IMG/VR virus record: IMGVR_UViG_3300042543_000853
Span: 1-20,606 of that record
Origin: a virus
Reading direction: 5' to 3' (one strand)
DNA: 20,606 bases
Shown: positions 20,088 through 20,606 of the stretch, one piece after another
How the letters are laid out: each line of letters begins with the position of its first letter
How positions within the stretch are numbered: position 1 is the stretch's first letter
Notes under the pieces: generated by a model
Databases searched by the model: none
The model's input: the letters and a program-made list of their open reading frames with translations, nothing else
What the model was told of the DNA's origin: nothing
Program-made: the position numbers and the translations under genes

Positions 20088-20606
20088 TCATGGACTCCCC
20101 CATGCCAGCGGCTGTTGCTTGGTTGAGACATAGAGGGGATGCTTCGGCTCACCTGATCGATTCAGTACGAGGTAATGCAGCTTGGTACTCATGGGTTGGA
20201 GCAAGTGACGCACGGCACTGGATCGGAGATCCATGCTTCCGTGATTGCCCCATGCACAGATCACCTGATCGGCAAGGGTTGCTGCCTGGATGATGGCTTG
20301 GTCGTTCTCCATTCCTCCCGTGACATCGAGTCCGTCGCGGTGTGCGGCCTTCATATCGTTTGGCTCGGTGGCGCGATAGGCGAACAGGTTGGTGATGATC
20401 AACTGATTGAAACCATTGGCGATCGCTATCTTCTCGCAACGTCCAACCGTGGGGTCATTAAAGTCTTCATCAGCGGTGGATGGATTCAGCATAATGAAAT
20501 TGATCGTGCCGGAACCCAACCTAAAATCCCGCACCAGTGTGTAACGGAATCGTTTGCACTCAGAGAACTGGGCACGGGATGCGATGGCCTGCGTCTTTAC
20601 TTTCAT
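20088..20606 (-). CDS. DUF1643 family protein
   Basis: A 172-residue protein with the complete DUF1643 signature: FIMLNPSTAD at 37-46, NDPTVGRC at 50-57, TNLFAYRAT at 72-80, the END at 100-102, ICAWGNHG at 116-123 and PKHPLYV at 154-160. The family is widespread in bacteria and phages, and I know of no established biochemical role. The dense conserved polar motifs suggest an enzyme. Its ATG is at the last three bases of the window, so upstream spacing cannot be judged. It is separated from the packaging genes by a terminator, so it probably belongs to the preceding phage gene block or to a cargo gene rather than to the structural operon. Confidence 0.88.
   Translation of the reverse strand: MKVKTQAIASRAQFSECKRFRYTLVRDFRLGSGTINFIMLNPSTADEDFNDPTVGRCEKIAIANGFNQLIITNLFAYRATEPNDMKAAHRDGLDVTGGMENDQAIIQAATLADQVICAWGNHGSMDLRSSAVRHLLQPMSTKLHYLVLNRSGEPKHPLYVSTKQQPLAWGSP

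Noticed and set aside
20036-20293. 85-codon open frame on the + strand
   Set aside because: Antisense to the DUF1643 gene and running across the terminator stem; no domain features.
1467-20606. Element as a true gene transfer agent
   Set aside because: The tip and holin are GTA-like, but a Nu1/gpA terminase, a lambda-type portal and a 541-residue tape measure point to a cos-type phage. The call cannot be settled without packaged DNA data.

Overview
The window reads as the junction between an alphaproteobacterial chromosome and the late (packaging, structural, lysis) half of a tailed-phage prophage. The host assignment rests on the RuvB sequence, which has alphaproteobacterial-style motifs, and on the tail-tip protein set (DUF2460, DUF2163, NlpC/P60, GTA TIM-barrel protein, DUF2793), which in my knowledge is concentrated in Alphaproteobacteria, their phages and the Rhodobacter-type gene transfer agent (RcGTA). 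No species can be named from sequence alone.

Layout. Positions 1-1047 (+) hold an intact ruvB. Positions 1048-1466 are non-phage-like or border sequence: two or three hairpins that could end ruvB transcription, a palindromic operator-like site next to a -10-like box, a 45-residue single-pass membrane protein gene on the + strand (1291-1428), and an 11-bp inverted repeat where that gene converges with the phage operon. From 20606 down to 1467 everything is on the minus strand. First comes a DUF1643 gene with its own terminator. Then, in transcription order: small terminase, large terminase, gpW-like connector, portal, prohead protease/major capsid fusion, an FI-position protein, FII-like attachment protein, U-like tail terminator, tail tube, tail assembly chaperone G with a probable -1 frameshifted G-T product, tape measure, DUF2460, DUF2163, NlpC/P60, a 1438-residue central tip protein, a DUF2793 tail protein, a 59-residue membrane protein, an M15 peptidase and a GTA-type holin.

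How the genes work together. Terminase (Nu1/gpA type) packages DNA through a lambda-type portal into an HK97-fold capsid whose protease is fused to the capsid subunit. gpW-, FI- and FII-like proteins finish the head. The U-like protein, tube, chaperone pair and tape measure build a long non-contractile tail. The DUF2460-DUF2163-NlpC-TIM set forms the cell-wall-penetrating tip, and the last three genes lyse the host. Gene order follows lambda from Nu1 to H, while the tip module is of the RcGTA type, so the element is a clear mosaic. Genes are packed with ATGA, TGATG or zero-base junctions, which implies one translationally coupled operon. No structural gene is visibly broken.

No integrase, repressor, replication gene, tRNA, rRNA, IS element or CRISPR array is visible. 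The early genes would have to lie beyond 20606. The observations most worth following are the A-AAA-AAC frameshift site in the tail chaperone gene, a carbohydrate-binding-like module inserted in the TIM barrel of the tip protein, the lambda/GTA chimerism, and two short membrane-protein genes that standard calling could miss.
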